Positions 35,644-45,813 are shown, counted from the first letter of the stretch. The stretch is DNA of 50,182 bases from Fortiea sp. LEGE XX443 (GCF_015206815.1 NZ_JADEXZ010000045.1:1-50182); one strand, 5' to 3'. Notes: generated by a model from the sequence alone, not told the origin. Made by a program: numbers and translations.

Positions 35644-35843
35644 AGGACTTACGCAATAATTCTCTGAAACTCTTATTTCTTTGTGTCCTACTCTACGAGA
35701 AGCCGCTATTGCGTCTATGCGTCCTACCCTGCGGGAAGCCCTTCGGGTTCAGCAGTCGCTCATGGGGGAAACCCCCAAGACCTCGCTGCTTCACCGCTAC
35801 CGCGTCTATGTGGTTCGTTTTTTCATAATTTTGCGTAAGTCCT
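35644..35843. mobile_element. MITE-like element with AGGACTTACGCAA ends
   Basis: AGGACTTACGCAA at 35644-35656 and TTGCGTAAGTCCT at 35831-35843 are perfect 13-bp terminal inverted repeats. The 200-base interior holds no gene but several nested palindromic repeats (CTACGAGAAGCC, CCTGCGGGAAGCCC, GGGGGAAACCCCC). It sits upstream of the kinase start. The element looks non-autonomous; the mobilising transposase is not in the window. Confidence 0.7.
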
Positions 35844-35936
35844 GTTTTATCAAAATTAATTATATACATGCCATTAACGGCAATAATTTTTATTAAGCGC
35901 TATAGTTAACAAATTACAGCCTTTATTAGTTCCTTT

Positions 35937-36773
35937 TTATAAAGGTGTCAACCAATAAGTAATACCCTGCACAACTTGATTTTTAAAACCTAATTTTGGT
36001 AAATCTTCTACTGATACACCTAAATAAGTCCAGTGCGGTACATCTTTAACTACCGTTTGAAACCAACCATTTTGATTGAGAATTTGTCTTTGCTTGGTGT
36101 TAGACACGCCTAAATCAATTGCTAAACCCCAAAGATGTTGCGATGCGCCTGGCGGTGCAACCACACTCAAAATTTTTGTTTCTTTACCTTGTTTGACTTT
36201 TTCTAACGTTTTATTGTTAGCATATTTATACCAAAATCTAGAATTTGTGGCAAAACTCCGAGTACAATCACTAGCACCATAGCCTGATTTTAACGGAATA
36301 TTATACTGTAATCTTGCCTTATTTAAAGCGTCTGCTGCTGCTTTTTGTAAATAACAATTATTTGTCCCAACAACCTTTTGTAATATTAATTGTGTTTGGA
36401 ATTCTTTCGTTTCTTCTTCACTATTTAAAAGCACTGTTGGCGGTAATTTAACATCATCTGCTGGATTGACAAACGCAGCACCATAAGAGCGTAATAAAAT
36501 ATATTCATACGTCCCAGGTTCAGGAATTACTTTTAATTTCTGCACAATTGCAGCTACAAAACGTTCTTGGTCATTCAATGATGGGCTAGGAACTACAGGT
36601 AAGATTAGTTCTTGGGCATTAGCGCTACAATCTGAATTTACTGCAACTAAGCATTGATTTATTACTTGCTTATATGTCACTATTTGACGATGAATACTGT
36701 TACTAGCAACCAATATCAAACAAATAAAAATAGCAGTCAGGATAAATTTTACTTTTTTCTGTAGTTGTTTCAT
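35937..36773 (-). CDS. M15 (VanY-type) D-alanyl-D-alanine carboxypeptidase
   Basis: This 278-residue protein has one N-terminal membrane helix (about 8-25) and a C-terminal M15 zinc-peptidase domain. The motif SQHLWGLAIDLG gives the first histidine and the aspartate ligands, and PHWTYLG gives the second histidine; the catalytic acid is probably in the preceding KDV-PHW region. Such enzymes remove the terminal D-alanine from peptidoglycan stem peptides. The region between residues 60 and 150 has two cysteines and is not assigned. Single gene, with AT-rich flanks on both sides and no partner. Confidence 0.82.
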   Translation of the reverse strand: MKQLQKKVKFILTAIFICLILVASNSIHRQIVTYKQVINQCLVAVNSDCSANAQELILPVVPSPSLNDQERFVAAIVQKLKVIPEPGTYEYILLRSYGAAFVNPADDVKLPPTVLLNSEEETKEFQTQLILQKVVGTNNCYLQKAAADALNKARLQYNIPLKSGYGASDCTRSFATNSRFWYKYANNKTLEKVKQGKETKILSVVAPPGASQHLWGLAIDLGVSNTKQRQILNQNGWFQTVVKDVPHWTYLGVSVEDLPKLGFKNQVVQGITYWLTPL

Positions 36774-37031
36774 TAATTGCTAAAAGTGTAAATATATCCA
36801 ATGAGTCTTGTCTGTAAATGTACAGCAAAAATAAGTGCTGCTAAAACTTATAAGCAGTAATTTACTAAATCTTTTTCCTGGGTTTAGCTAATAATTATAA
36901 TTTCCGAAACTAGAAAATTACTACTATCAGGTGACTGACTTTTTTGATATCTTTTTTATTAACAAGGCGCATCCTGGAAAGCACTGGATCAGCTAAAATA
37001 TCATTGACTCTTAGCTTGCTGTTGTATAAGT

Positions 37032-38954
37032 ATGACCATGCACAATTGTGTTGAATTCCAAGACGCTTATGATGTCATTGTCGTTGGTGCAGGTCACTCC
37101 GGTTGTGAAGCCGCCTTGGCTACTGCGCGTCTTGGTTGTCGAACTCTGCTATTAACGCTTAATTTAGATAAAATTGCTTGGCAGCCTTGTAACCCCGCAG
37201 TTGGTGGCCCGGCGAAATCTCAATTAACTCATGAGATAGATGCACTCGGTGGGGAAATTGGGAAAATAGCAGACCGGACATATTTGCAAAAGCGCATCCT
37301 CAACTCCTCACGGGGGCCGGCGGTGTGGGCATTACGCGCCCAAACAGACAAGCGCGAATATGCGGCGGTGATGAAAGCAATTGTTGAGAACCAAGAAAAT
37401 TTGAGCATCCGCGAAGGAATGGTGACAGATTTAGTCTTGGGCGCAAACGATGAAGTTGTCGGTGTGGAAACTTACTTTGGTGTGGCGTTTCAATGTAAAA
37501 CAGTGATTTTGACCACTGGCACATTCTTAGGTGGCAAGATTTGGGTGGGTAACAAATCAATGGCGGCGGGACGCGCGGGAGAATTTGCGGCTGAGGGTTT
37601 GACACAAACTTTAAATCGTCTGGGGTTTGAAACTGGCAGGTTGAAAACTGGGACACCTGCAAGGGTAGACAGGCGATCGGTTGATTACAGTAAGATGGAA
37701 ATCCAACCTGGAGATACGGAAGTCCGTTGGTTTAGTTTTGACCCTGATGTGTGGGTGGAACGAGAACAAATGTCTTGTTACATGACTCGTACCACAGCCG
37801 AAACCCATCGTTTAATTCAAAAAAATTTACACCTTTCTCCGGTGTATGGCGGTTGGGTAGAAGCGAAAGGCCCGCGTTACTGCCCTAGTATTGAAGATAA
37901 AATTGTGCGCTTTGTGGATAAGGAAAGCCACCAGATTTTTATTGAACCGGAAGGGCGAGATATTCCTGAATTATATATTCAAGGTTTTTCGACTGGGTTG
38001 CCAGAAAATCTGCAAGTACAAATGCTACGGAGTCTTCCTGGTTTGGAAAACTGTGTAATGCTGCGTCCGGCTTATGCTGTGGAGTATGATTATTTACCAG
38101 CAACACAGTGTTATCCCACAATGATGACGAAGAAGATTGCCGGGCTATTTTGTGCAGGGCAAATTAATGGCACCACAGGCTATGAGGAAGCAGCCGCCCA
38201 AGGAATTGTCGCCGGAATTAATGCGGCGCGGTTTGTGCGGGGTCAGGAAATGATTGTGTTTGCACGTGAGCAAAGTTACATCGGTACGCTGATGGATGAT
38301 TTGTGTACGAAGGACTTGCGCGAACCTTACCGAATGCTCACTAGTAGGTCGGAGTATCGCTTGTTGCTGCGTTCTGATAATGCTGACCAACGTTTGACAC
38401 CGTTGGGGCGGGAAGTTGGCTTGATTGACGATCGCCGTTGGCAATTATTCACCAACAAACAAGCCCAAATCACTGCGGAAAAAGAAAGATTATACACTAC
38501 CCGCATCAAAGAACATGATGACATCGGACAAGCGATCGCCACTAACACTCAACAAGCAATTAAAGGTTCCATTACCTTAGCTGACTTGCTGCGGCGACCA
38601 GGGTTTCATTATGTTGACCTCGATAGATACGGTTTGGGTAATCCCGTCCTCAACCAAGCAGAAAGAGAAGGCGCAGAAATTGACATTAAATATTCTGGCT
38701 ATCTCGCCAGACAACAAAATCAAATTGAACAAGTTGCCCGTCAAGCACACCGCCAGCTACCTGCGGATTTAGATTATGCCAAAATTGATACTCTTTCTAA
38801 AGAAGCACGGGAAAAACTCAGTAAGGTAAAACCACTGACTATTGGCCAGGCTGCCCGTATAGGGGGTGTGAATCCTGCGGATATTAACGCATTGTTAATA
38901 TATTTAGAATTGCGTAAAACAAAGAACCAGAAAGAGTTTCCGGCATTAATGTAA
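37032..38954 (+). CDS. mnmG: tRNA uridine 5-carboxymethylaminomethyl modification enzyme MnmG
   Basis: This 640-residue FAD protein, with MnmE, builds the cmnm5 group on U34 of tRNAs reading NNA/NNG codons. The FAD Rossmann motif is [14 protein letters not shown] (16-29). [20 protein letters not shown] and the catalytic-cysteine regions follow, including AATQGIV-like [31 protein letters not shown] and a helical C-terminal tRNA-binding domain complete the protein. Length is standard. Either ATG 37032 or the one two codons later may be used. It stands alone. Confidence 0.96.
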   Translation: MTMHNCVEFQDAYDVIVVGAGHSGCEAALATARLGCRTLLLTLNLDKIAWQPCNPAVGGPAKSQLTHEIDALGGEIGKIADRTYLQKRILNSSRGPAVWALRAQTDKREYAAVMKAIVENQENLSIREGMVTDLVLGANDEVVGVETYFGVAFQCKTVILTTGTFLGGKIWVGNKSMAAGRAGEFAAEGLTQTLNRLGFETGRLKTGTPARVDRRSVDYSKMEIQPGDTEVRWFSFDPDVWVEREQMSCYMTRTTAETHRLIQKNLHLSPVYGGWVEAKGPRYCPSIEDKIVRFVDKESHQIFIEPEGRDIPELYIQGFSTGLPENLQVQMLRSLPGLENCVMLRPAYAVEYDYLPATQCYPTMMTKKIAGLFCAGQINGTTGYEEAAAQGIVAGINAARFVRGQEMIVFAREQSYIGTLMDDLCTKDLREPYRMLTSRSEYRLLLRSDNADQRLTPLGREVGLIDDRRWQLFTNKQAQITAEKERLYTTRIKEHDDIGQAIATNTQQAIKGSITLADLLRRPGFHYVDLDRYGLGNPVLNQAEREGAEIDIKYSGYLARQQNQIEQVARQAHRQLPADLDYAKIDTLSKEAREKLSKVKPLTIGQAARIGGVNPADINALLIYLELRKTKNQKEFPALM

Positions 38955-39179
38955 ATTAAAGTTTTAACAAAGGTGAGTATAGTATAAGGAAGGAGATTGG
39001 TATGATCGATGACACGAATTCATAACTGGCATCACTAGCTATCTCCAGACTACAGTTGAATTTAATACCACATAAAAATAAACTCGTCAAGTTTAGGCTG
39101 GCAGTTTGATATTTTTGCAAAATCCTGATTTCCAGGCATTAATAGCATTGCTTAGTCCTGGCAACCAAAACCCAAAATC

Positions 39180-40544
39180 ATGCCTATGTTACAAGAATTC
39201 AGCACCCATCTCATCATTCCGGAACCATCAGAAGAATTGATTGCCAACGAGCCTTGGTCAATTGAAATCTATGCTGATGGTTTGATGGATGATCTGTTTG
39301 CCGATATTGACGATATTTTGGATGTCAGTGGCACTCTGTCTTCCCATACTGTCAGGTATGCTGGTTGCACACCACAGCGTTCTAGAGAAGAAACATCTGT
39401 AAACGATTGGTACTACTCAGATTACGAGCCTCTGCAAACACTAAACATACCCCAGATTGTCTTGCCAAATGCACTTAACCGAATTGTACAAGGCGTTCCC
39501 CAAGTCAGGAACCAACACGGGAGTACAGTTGTAGTTAATGCTCCGGTAATGAATTCCGGGATGAGAAGACCTAAAAAAATCAGACGTGTTTTGAGCAAAC
39601 TGGTGATTTTAGGAACAGCTATTGGTGTAGCGATCGCTGGTACAGTTTACCTATTACAATCCGAAGTTATTTCTTTCCTCATTGCCAAATTGAATCAGCC
39701 GAACCTCTCTCTACCACAGGTGCAATTACTTACACGCGCAGATGTTGAGGCAGATTTGGCTGACTATCTGCTGGGATCGTTAGCAATTATCGATCAGCAA
39801 AGGGCAAGCGGTAATCAAAAATCTCTGCGTACCGGAATCAGTAGCAGGGTAAATCCTAATCCTCAATCTGTTGCCTACGCTAGTAGTCCAGCAGTTGATA
39901 ATTTACCATCCCCTCTCACTGCCAATAATACAGCACCTACCCCTAACCGTTCTGCAACTAACGTTGTCGAACGCATCTATATTCCTGTTTATCAAGCGCC
40001 GTCACCTATGCGCTTCGGACTACCGCGGATTCCTGGTACTCCCTTACCTTTACCGCCGATAGCCAATGCTAAACAGACAACTCAGCCTACTGCTGTAAGA
40101 ATAGCTTTAAATAACGTTAAGCAACCAGCTAAACCTGTCAGTGTCAATGTATTGGCTGCTGTGCGTCCAGATATCAAACCTGTAGCTGTGCGTACCGCCC
40201 CTATTACTGTGCGACAATCTGCAAGCCCGATTCCGGCGTTACCAATTTCTCCACTACGTTCTACACCATCTCAGGTTGCCAGTTTAGTTGCATCACCAAC
40301 AACCACTCAGCAAGTATATTTGGCAACAAATTCTCAACCTGCTCCCAGCCATACCTTAGAAGGATTGTTAGAGTTAGGCAATAAATCTGCGGCTTTATTT
40401 CAAGTTGACGGTGTGACTCGCCGGATTAATGTTGGAGAAACCATCGGTAGTAGTGGTTGGACATTAGTAGATGTCAACAAAGGGGAAGCAATTGTTCGCC
40501 GTAACGGTGAAGTCCGATCCATCTACACAGGACAGAAGTTGTAA
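39180..40544 (+). CDS. Membrane-anchored protein with GspC/PilP-like C-terminal domain
   Basis: This 454-residue protein has an acidic cytoplasmic N-terminal part (1-130), one membrane helix (about 140-157), a long proline/threonine/alanine-rich periplasmic linker (210-390) and a C-terminal module of about 60 residues (SAALFQVDGVTRRINVGETI, GWTLVDVNKGEAIVRRNGEV). That end resembles the small beta domain of type II secretion GspC and pilus PilP proteins. It could couple an inner-membrane machine to the envelope, but no secretion or pilus gene is adjacent. No search was run. Confidence 0.6.
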   Translation: MPMLQEFSTHLIIPEPSEELIANEPWSIEIYADGLMDDLFADIDDILDVSGTLSSHTVRYAGCTPQRSREETSVNDWYYSDYEPLQTLNIPQIVLPNALNRIVQGVPQVRNQHGSTVVVNAPVMNSGMRRPKKIRRVLSKLVILGTAIGVAIAGTVYLLQSEVISFLIAKLNQPNLSLPQVQLLTRADVEADLADYLLGSLAIIDQQRASGNQKSLRTGISSRVNPNPQSVAYASSPAVDNLPSPLTANNTAPTPNRSATNVVERIYIPVYQAPSPMRFGLPRIPGTPLPLPPIANAKQTTQPTAVRIALNNVKQPAKPVSVNVLAAVRPDIKPVAVRTAPITVRQSASPIPALPISPLRSTPSQVASLVASPTTTQQVYLATNSQPAPSHTLEGLLELGNKSAALFQVDGVTRRINVGETIGSSGWTLVDVNKGEAIVRRNGEVRSIYTGQKL

Positions 40545-40679
40545 GAAGTTAGCGATCGCTTTTACCTTATAAAGTAAAATTCGTTAACCAAAAACATAAC
40601 ACTTAAAAAGTGGCAAAATGCTCATAAAAATGAGAGTAGTTTTTAACGTTAGTCTACTCTAATATAGATACGTAAACAT

Positions 40680-40702
40680 GACGCTGCGTTTTGTTCAGCG
40701 TC
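40680..40702. terminator. Hairpin GACGCTG/CAGCGTC
   Basis: GACGCTG at 40680-40686 pairs with CAGCGTC at 40696-40702 between convergent genes. It lacks a T-run; the next hairpin has one. Confidence 0.4.
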
Positions 40703-40715
40703 AATAAATGTATTC

Positions 40716-40736
40716 ACCTGCCTATGCAGGTTTTTT
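40716..40736 (+). terminator. Rho-independent terminator
   Basis: ACCTGC at 40716-40721 pairs with GCAGGT at 40726-40731, with a CTAT loop and a run of six T (40731-40736). It is the best terminator for the gene ending at 40544. Confidence 0.65.
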
Positions 40737-40839
40737 ACTTTATGTAATACTGCTTAGTCAGTATAACATGCTTTTTTCACTCATCCAGTAATACTACCGT
40801 AATATTTTTTATGCGGTGAGGGGTATAACCATAAATTTT

Positions 40840-41562
40840 TCATCCGACAGTAAATTCATCCTCAGATTCAGCAACGCTAAAAAGTGAACCTTTGCCTTTG
40901 CGGCGAATATTTCCTTTAATTCGTAAACCGATTCCAATAACAGCCATACCAATGAAGGTTATGCTTGCTTTTGGTTCAGGAACTGGCTGAGAGGTTTGTA
41001 AGTTAAAGTTCAGTTTAGCCAAACCTTGAGAAGGAGTTCCCGGTGCGCCGAGTATGTCTTCCTGGGTAAAAGTTATCGTTCCTGTAGCATCCCGGAATAA
41101 GCCTGTACCACCAGAAACAGTTATAGTACCACCACCCCTGATTGTACCTTCATCAAAATTAATTTCAGCACTATCATTTGCTGTTCCAAATAACTCATTG
41201 GAACCACCATAATACCGATCAGATAGTATTGGTTCCTCATTTAAACCAAACACCCCAGGATCTGAATTAAAGGTATATCGGTTAATGGCTGGGTTTTCTA
41301 TAGGCTCAAGCTTACCATAAGTATTGCTTGTAAAGAAATTCAAACCATAGGGAACAGGTTCTACACTTTCACCTGTAATGGTTGCTCTAACAATACCTAA
41401 ATCCGGTCGGAAGTTTTGATCAATAGTAACAGAAGTAGTGTAGTCAGCGCTAAATGTATAAGAATTATATGCACCCTGAGCTTTTACACTTTGCACATTC
41501 AACCCTAAACTGACTATAGTTAAAGCCACAGGAACCAGCCAGCCGATTTTTAAATCAAACAT
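40840..41562 (-). CDS. PEP-CTERM-anchored exported protein
   Basis: This 240-residue protein has a signal peptide (about 1-28, ending SVKAQG), a glycine- and threonine-rich beta-type body and a C-terminal PEP-CTERM sorting signal. The sorting signal is PVPEP followed by a hydrophobic helix (ASITFIGMAVIGIGLRI) and a basic cluster (KGNIRRKGKG). About 14 further residues follow, longer than the usual tail. Exosortase would cleave at the PEP site. I start at ATG 41562; the residues before it look random. Likely a surface or extracellular-matrix protein. No exosortase gene is nearby. Confidence 0.75.
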   Translation of the reverse strand: MFDLKIGWLVPVALTIVSLGLNVQSVKAQGAYNSYTFSADYTTSVTIDQNFRPDLGIVRATITGESVEPVPYGLNFFTSNTYGKLEPIENPAINRYTFNSDPGVFGLNEEPILSDRYYGGSNELFGTANDSAEINFDEGTIRGGGTITVSGGTGLFRDATGTITFTQEDILGAPGTPSQGLAKLNFNLQTSQPVPEPKASITFIGMAVIGIGLRIKGNIRRKGKGSLFSVAESEDEFTVG

Positions 41563-41900
41563 AATTGTTTTTTTATCCGGTAAGCAACGAGGACAACCTC
41601 TCACTAACTAGGTAAATTTCAATTACCTAGTTTATTAGTGAAACCAAGTTTTAAAAACTGTTACAAATTATCTTAAATTTACTGCTTAACTATTTCAATA
41701 TCTATTACTTGATATTCAATGAATTATTTTTAGATCATTTCTATAAGTTAGATAATATAGCCATCTTCTTTAATATTTAAACTTACTAGTAAAAAGAAGA
41801 AAAAGCCAATTAATTGGCAAGTATTTCTGCGGATAGATGACTTAGCGAGCAAAATACTCCTAAGTAACTGTGTTTTGTGCAGTCATTAGGAGATTTTTCT

Positions 41901-42115
41901 ATGGAAACTAGAAAACTCGGTAAGCAAGGATTGGAAGTTTTACAGGACTAGGTTGCATGGAGATGTCTGAATTTTATAGTAGTTGTGACGAAGAAGAAGC
42001 GATCGCCACTAAAAAAGACATAAAATCCAGTTGGCTTGCTTTAGCATGGCTGTTAGCACAAGGAGGAGATGTTATTTCTTTATTAAAAACTAACCGCACA
42101 TTTAATTCTGCTTGA
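41901..42115 (+). pseudogene. Aldo/keto reductase relic
   Basis: ATG 41901, preceded by AGGAG, begins METRKLGKQGLEV, the N-terminus of an aldo/keto reductase. A one-base shift near 41938 is needed to continue as GLGCMEMSEFYSSCDEEEAI. The frame then jumps, by an internal deletion near 42018-42030, to LALAWLLAQGGDVISLLKT, a block normally about 200 residues downstream, and stops at 42113-42115. The gene is therefore both frameshifted and internally deleted. The rest of the 750-base gap (41563-41900 and 42116-42313) shows no gene. Confidence 0.8.
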
Positions 42116-42313
42116 CATGGCTGATAGTAAAGCTTACATTAAGAACTGTATACAAGTATAAATTTAGAAACTACATCCAATAATTTTCTCAAAGTTGGCA
42201 AACTGTTCGCATTAATAGCCGTTTCGTGGATATCTTTATTGATGTCTTGACTAAAGGCTACTTTCACTAATAAATTATAAATAACGAGCGTTCGATATAA
42301 ATAAATTTGACTC

Positions 42314-42904
42314 ATGCCCAAGATTGTTGACCATGACCAATACCGTAAAGAACTTCTCAGCAAATGCTTTGATTTATTTGCCCAAAAAGGTTATGGCTCT
42401 ATTACCATGCGCCAGATTGCTCAAGGTATGGGGGTTTCCACTGGGACTTTGTATCACTACTTTCCTAGTAAAGAAGCTTTATTTGAGCAATTAGTAGAAG
42501 AGATTTCGCAGCAGGATGTGAGTGCGGCTTTGGCAGAGTTAGAAGGAACAGAGACACTACAAGAAGCGATGGCAGCATTGGGAAGATATTTAGTAAAAAA
42601 TGAGGATTACTTTATTAAATGGACATTTGTTTGGGTTGATTTTTGCCAGCATCAAGACTCAAAGAAAATGCTGAATCAGAACAGTGTATTTAAACGTGCT
42701 AATAAACGCTATCAGCAGGCGGCTTGTGAATTTTTGGGAGTTCAAGACAAAGTTTTAGCTTCATTTATTTTGAGCTTTGTAAATGGTCTAATTTTGGAGA
42801 AATTATGGGGTGATGAAACAATTGATTTCGTTGAACAATGCGCCTTACTGGGCAAAATGTTGACGGTTTATTTACAACATGACATGAATATTTTGGTCAA
42901 TTAG
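42314..42904 (+). CDS. TetR-family regulator of the dev-type export operon
   Basis: This 196-residue protein has an N-terminal helix-turn-helix (FDLFAQKGYGSITMRQIAQG, MGVSTGTLYHYFPSKEALFE; about 15-60) and a helical ligand domain with several aromatic residues (YFIKWTFVWVDFCQ). The devB-like gene starts only 23 bases after its stop, so it is probably the first gene of the export operon and represses it until its ligand, perhaps the exported molecule, binds. Confidence 0.88.
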   Translation: MPKIVDHDQYRKELLSKCFDLFAQKGYGSITMRQIAQGMGVSTGTLYHYFPSKEALFEQLVEEISQQDVSAALAELEGTETLQEAMAALGRYLVKNEDYFIKWTFVWVDFCQHQDSKKMLNQNSVFKRANKRYQQAACEFLGVQDKVLASFILSFVNGLILEKLWGDETIDFVEQCALLGKMLTVYLQHDMNILVN

Positions 42905-42927
42905 AAAAATATTTTATAGAGGGGAAT

Positions 42928-44214
42928 ATGGGACAAAATTTTCTACTTAAACCTGCCAATAAAAAATTACTGGGGTTAGTAATTGCTGCCACGGCTGTTA
43001 CGGGTGGAATTGTTGTTTATGGCATTTCTCAATTTGGGCAAATTGGTCGAACTACCTCACCCGAAACAGTCGTTACTACACCTATACCAAAAGTCACAGC
43101 CTTGGGCAGATTAGAACCAGAAGCAGAAGTAATTAGCTTATCTGCGCCCTTGGTTTTGGATGGCGATCGCATTATGGAAATGAAAGTTAAAGAAGGCGAG
43201 ATTGTCAAAGCCGGACAGATGGTAGCAATTTTAGATTCACGCGATCGCCTAGAAACAGCCGTACTCCAGGCAGAAAAACAAGTCAAAGTTGCTCAAGCCA
43301 AACTTGATCAAGTAAAAGCTGGTGCAAAAGTTGGCGAAATTAAGGCACAACAAGCCAGCATCGAGCGCCTACAAGCCCAATCTCAAGGAGATACAATTGG
43401 ACAACGAGAAGCGATCGCCCGTATAGAAGCCCAATGGCAAGGCGATAGAATCGCTCAAGAAGCCACAATTAAGAGGCTAGAGGCAGAACTTAAAAATGCC
43501 CAAGCCGAAGATAAACGTTATCAAAAGTTATACACCGAAGGTGCAATTTCTAATTCCGTCTTTGATAGTAAGCGCCTGATTGTAGACACAGCAAAACAAC
43601 AATTAGACGAAGCCAAAGCAGTTTTGGCGCGAATTAACTCCACAGCAAGTAGACAACTAGCCGAAGCCAAAGTGTCACTAACACGGATTAACGCCACTGG
43701 CAAAATGCAAGTCAGCGAAGCCAAAGCCACACTTACCAGTATTGCCGAAGTCCGGCCTATTGATGTGCAAGCCGCCAAGACCGAAGTTGAAAATGCGATC
43801 GCTGCACTCAAACGCGCCCAGACTGACTTGCAAGCAGCTTATATCAAAGCGCCAATGGACGGGCAGATCCTCAAAATTCACACAAGAGTTGGCGAAAAAA
43901 TGAGTGATAACGGCATTGCAGACTTAGCGCAAACCGAACAGATGATTGCAGTGGCAGAAGTCTATCAAACAGACATCGGCAAAGTCAAACTCGGACAATC
44001 AGCAGTAATCACTAGTCAAGCATTTAATGGAGAACTGCGCGGCGAAGTTTTCTACATTGGTTTACAGGTAAACCGCCAAAACGTTTTTAGTAATCAACCC
44101 GGAGAAAACTTAGATAGCCGAGTTGTGGAAGTAAAAATTCGCCTTAATCCTGAAGACAGTAAAAAAGTTGCAGGATTTACTAACTTGCAAGTACAAACAG
44201 CAATTGAACTGTAA
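42928..44214 (+). CDS. devB: DevB-type (HlyD) membrane-fusion protein
   Basis: This 428-residue periplasmic adaptor has one N-terminal membrane helix (about 13-33), a first beta/lipoyl half (about 75-100, VKEGEIVKAGQMVAILDSRD), a long coiled-coil hairpin (about 105-300, A/K/E/Q heptads) and a second lipoyl half with a beta-barrel (KAPMDGQILKIHTRVGEKMS). DevB joins the DevC/DevA ABC transporter to an outer-membrane TolC-like channel. The original DevBCA exports heterocyst glycolipids, but Nostoc genomes carry several paralogues; the TetR control here points to another substrate. GAGGGG precedes the ATG. Confidence 0.88.
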   Translation: MGQNFLLKPANKKLLGLVIAATAVTGGIVVYGISQFGQIGRTTSPETVVTTPIPKVTALGRLEPEAEVISLSAPLVLDGDRIMEMKVKEGEIVKAGQMVAILDSRDRLETAVLQAEKQVKVAQAKLDQVKAGAKVGEIKAQQASIERLQAQSQGDTIGQREAIARIEAQWQGDRIAQEATIKRLEAELKNAQAEDKRYQKLYTEGAISNSVFDSKRLIVDTAKQQLDEAKAVLARINSTASRQLAEAKVSLTRINATGKMQVSEAKATLTSIAEVRPIDVQAAKTEVENAIAALKRAQTDLQAAYIKAPMDGQILKIHTRVGEKMSDNGIADLAQTEQMIAVAEVYQTDIGKVKLGQSAVITSQAFNGELRGEVFYIGLQVNRQNVFSNQPGENLDSRVVEVKIRLNPEDSKKVAGFTNLQVQTAIEL

Positions 44215-44278
44215 ATTTGCTTGTTTTTCAAGAATAAATTTTTAAATTTCAACATCAACCTTTTAGGTCAATTCAATT

Positions 44279-44614
44279 ATGGTTAAAGCTACTTACATTG
44301 CGCTTTGTGTTATGGGAACCATATTACCTTACTCACAGTTTATCTCTTTCTTATGGGAACATGGTGTTGACATAAAGCTGTTTTTTGAACAACTTTTTGT
44401 AAATAAAATTTCTGGCTTTTTCGGCATGGATGTTTTGGTTTCATCCTTTGTATTATGGCTATTCGTATATGCGGAAGGAACAAAGCTGAAAATGTCAAAT
44501 CTTTGGATTTATGTTGCCTGTAATCTTTTAGTAGGTGTTTCGTTAGGTCTTCCCTTATTTTTGTTAATGCGCCAGCGCCAGCTTGAACAGCGGATTGATA
44601 CGATGGGTTATTAA
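44279..44614 (+). CDS. DUF2834 small membrane protein
   Basis: This 111-residue protein has about three membrane helices (5-25, 48-66 and 73-97). The conserved pattern (ALCVMGTILPYSQFISFLW, FFGMDVLVSSFVLWLFVYAE) belongs to DUF2834, a family of unknown function. It lies between devB (64 bases upstream) and devC (19 bases downstream), all on one strand, so it is part of the operon and may be an accessory of the exporter or help handle its lipid-like substrate. The role is inferred from context only. Confidence 0.78.
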   Translation: MVKATYIALCVMGTILPYSQFISFLWEHGVDIKLFFEQLFVNKISGFFGMDVLVSSFVLWLFVYAEGTKLKMSNLWIYVACNLLVGVSLGLPLFLLMRQRQLEQRIDTMGY

Positions 44615-44633
44615 AAAGCGAATCTGTGTGTAT

Positions 44634-45803
44634 ATGTTATCCAAACTATTTCTCAAAACGCCCTTAGCATGGCGACAATTATTAAAAGAAAAAACTCGCC
44701 TATTAGTAGCAGTCGCAGGTATTACCTTTGCCGACATGCTGATATTTATTCAAATGGGATTTGAAGGGGCGTTGTTTGATGCGGCTATCAAACCACATCG
44801 CAGTTTACAGGCCGATTTAGTATTAATTAATCCCCAATTTCAAACTTTATTTTCTGTCAAAAGCTTTTCTAGAGAGCGACTGTACCAAGCATTAGGTTAC
44901 GATGGCGTACAATCAGTGAATCCTGTTTATATCAGCACTGGACAATGGCGAAACCCTGAAACACGTTTAGAACGTGCCATCTTAGTTTGGGGTATCGATC
45001 CGGTTAAATCTGCATTTAATTTTCCCGAAATTCAACAAAACCTAGACTCAATCAAACCGTTGAATCAAGTTCTGTTTGATCAAGCAAGTCGTCCAGAATA
45101 TGGTGCTGTGGGCGAAATTTTCCAGAAAACAGGCAAATTTGACACAGAATTGAACAATAAAACAGTCAGTGTTAAGGGAATTTTTAGTAATGGTGCGTCT
45201 TTTGCAGCTGACGGTAACGTGATCACGAGTGATTCCACCTTTTTACAAATCTTTCCCGAACGGAAACCAGACCGCATTGAAGTTGGGTTAATTGGTCTCA
45301 AACCCGATGCTAATCCTATCAAAATACAAGCGCGACTTGTAGCTGGATTACCCAACGATGTCAGAGTCCTCACTCCAGAAGAATTTGCTCAAATCGAAAA
45401 AGCCTACTGGGCTAGTGGTACGGGTATTGGCTTTATTTTCAATTTAGGTGTGGGAGTTGGTTTTATTGTCGGCATCGTCATTGTCTACCAAATTCTTTAC
45501 TCAGATGTCTCTGACCATTTGCCAGAATACGCCACCCTCAAAGCAATGGGTTACACCGATCGCTATCTCTTGGTAGTCTTACTTCAAGAAGCATTATTCC
45601 TCGCTTTCTTAGGTTTTATTCCAGCATTTTTATTTTCTTTAGGTCTGTATCAACTCGCCTACACTGCCACTATGCTGCCCATATTCATGAATACACAACG
45701 GGCAATTACAGTGTTTATGATGACCGTCATCATGTGTAGTGTGTCTGGGGCGATCGCTATGCGTAAACTAAGTGCTGCCGACCCGGCTGATATTTTTTCA
45801 TAA
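44634..45803 (+). CDS. devC: DevC-type ABC transporter permease
   Basis: This 389-residue inner-membrane permease has one N-terminal helix (about 23-43), a large periplasmic MacB-like domain (45-265) and three C-terminal helices in an FtsX domain (about 275-380; YQILYSDVSDHLPEYATLKA is the conserved cytoplasmic loop that touches the ATPase). I start at ATG 44634 (MLSKLFLKTPLAWRQLLKEK), just after the DUF2834 gene; an upstream start would overlap that gene. It works with DevB and DevA as a MacB-type exporter. Confidence 0.9.
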   Translation: MLSKLFLKTPLAWRQLLKEKTRLLVAVAGITFADMLIFIQMGFEGALFDAAIKPHRSLQADLVLINPQFQTLFSVKSFSRERLYQALGYDGVQSVNPVYISTGQWRNPETRLERAILVWGIDPVKSAFNFPEIQQNLDSIKPLNQVLFDQASRPEYGAVGEIFQKTGKFDTELNNKTVSVKGIFSNGASFAADGNVITSDSTFLQIFPERKPDRIEVGLIGLKPDANPIKIQARLVAGLPNDVRVLTPEEFAQIEKAYWASGTGIGFIFNLGVGVGFIVGIVIVYQILYSDVSDHLPEYATLKAMGYTDRYLLVVLLQEALFLAFLGFIPAFLFSLGLYQLAYTATMLPIFMNTQRAITVFMMTVIMCSVSGAIAMRKLSAADPADIFS

Positions 45804-45813
45804 TCAAACTTTT

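Noticed and set aside
35681-35896. 71-codon frame before the sensor kinase
   Set aside because: It lies almost wholly in the MITE-like element with nested repeats.
37300-37662. 120-codon frame antisense to mnmG
   Set aside because: Opposite highly conserved MnmG sequence; proline/serine-rich shadow translation.
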